Of a stretch of 5,393 bases of DNA, positions 4,855-5,393 are shown piece after piece. The stretch lies in assembly GCA_016867955.1 (NCBI GenBank), contig VGIE01000189.1, positions 1 to 5,393 of the forward strand, written 5' to 3'. Origin of the DNA: Betaproteobacteria bacterium. Lineage in GTDB: Bacteria; Pseudomonadota; Gammaproteobacteria; Burkholderiales; SG8-39. Each line of letters opens with the position of its first letter. The stretch's first letter is position 1. Both the position numbers and the translations under genes were made by a program. Below the pieces are notes generated by a model, which saw nothing but the letters and a program-made list of their open reading frames with translations, did not search any database and was not told the origin of the DNA.

Positions 4855-5393
4855 ATGTTGCGAAACAGCAAGGACGCTTGGGGCAGCCTCGCCCGCTTCC
4901 TCCACTGGAGCGTGGCGCTGCTGGTGCTGGTGCAGGTCGCGCTCGGGCTGACTGCTTCGGGCTGGCGGCTTTCGCCGCTGAAGCTCGACCTCTTCGTCTG
5001 GCACAAGTCGCTAGGCTTCGTCATCCTGCTGCTGGTTGTGCTGCGGCTGCTGTGGCGCCTCGCCAATCCGACACCCGCGCTGCCCGCCGGCATGTCCGGC
5101 TTCGAGCGCGTGGCGGCACGCATCAGCCATGCGCTGTTCTACGTGCTGCTGATCGCCATGCCCATCAATGGCTGGGTCATCAACTCGGCCGCCAATGTGC
5201 CATTCAGCATTTTCTGGCTGATCCCGTTGCCGCCCATCGTGGCGCCGGACCGCGTGCTGACAGGAAATGCCGAGAACGCGCACTTCGTGTTGTTTTCGGT
5301 ACTGACGCTGCTGGTGATGGTGCATGCCGGCGCGGCGCTGCGGCATCACTACGTCAAGCGCGACAACGTACTGCGGCGCATGCTGCGCGGATG
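4855..5393 (+). CDS. Cytochrome b561 (CybB-type di-heme membrane cytochrome), reaching the window edge
   Basis: The visible 179 residues are the complete or nearly complete protein; family members have about 175-190. Four transmembrane segments are clear: about 18-36, 53-69, 93-111 and 143-161. Likely heme b ligands are H17 (RFLHW), H50 (FVWHKSLG), H143 (ENAHFVLF) and H157 (VMVHAG), with H92 (RISHALFY) also in the membrane; this two-pair layout is that of bacterial b561, proposed to pass electrons between quinol and other partners. The C-terminal LRHHYVKRDNVLRRMLRG is a hallmark ending of the family. The last two bases are TG, so a TGA stop one base past the edge is likely but not shown. ATG 4855 has an excellent ribosome binding site, AAGGAGGGT at 4842-4850. 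It sits 16 nt after the methyltransferase stop and probably shares its transcript; what links the two functionally is unknown. Confidence 0.94.
   Translation, partial: MLRNSKDAWGSLARFLHWSVALLVLVQVALGLTASGWRLSPLKLDLFVWHKSLGFVILLLVVLRLLWRLANPTPALPAGMSGFERVAARISHALFYVLLIAMPINGWVINSAANVPFSIFWLIPLPPIVAPDRVLTGNAENAHFVLFSVLTLLVMVHAGAALRHHYVKRDNVLRRMLRG

Noticed and set aside
3891..5123. 410-codon open frame on the minus strand opposite the methyltransferase and cytochrome b561
   Set aside because: It spans two well-supported plus-strand genes and has no recognisable motif; it is a codon-bias shadow.

Overview
The window is GC-rich chromosomal DNA, roughly two thirds G+C by eye, from a proteobacterium. 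A Bug/TctC solute-binding protein next to a class III CoA-transferase, a MaoC-type hydratase and a GntR regulator is an arrangement typical of Burkholderiales and related Betaproteobacteria. This placement is inferred from gene content, not from a marker gene. I saw no tRNA, rRNA, CRISPR array, insertion sequence or phage gene.

Layout. On the minus strand, from 431 to the left edge, lies the N-terminal part of a periplasmic Bug-family binding protein. An AT-rich divergent control region follows (432-549), with a good minus-strand sigma70-like promoter and a near-palindrome. All remaining genes read rightward: a CaiB/BaiF CoA-transferase (550-1746), a GntR/HutC regulator that overlaps it by 4 nt (1743-2645), and a two-hotdog MaoC-like enoyl-CoA hydratase (2757-3806) behind a 111-bp gap holding a long hairpin and repeated CTGGTT half-sites. 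After a GC-rich hairpin come a predicted exported SAM-dependent methyltransferase (about 3876-4838) and a four-helix cytochrome b561 (4855 to the right edge, cut at or within one base of its probable stop codon).

How the genes may work together. The first four genes look like a carboxylic-acid uptake and catabolism locus: the Bug protein captures an organic acid, the transferase makes its CoA thioester, the hydratase hydrates an unsaturated acyl-CoA (the second half resembles mesaconyl-CoA hydratase), and the GntR protein probably senses a substrate or intermediate. A branched C5 dicarboxylate such as mesaconate or itaconate is a reasonable guess, but the lyase such a pathway needs is not in the window. 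The last two genes form a separate, closely spaced pair at the cell envelope. The puzzle there is a SAM-dependent methyltransferase fold that carries a signal peptide.
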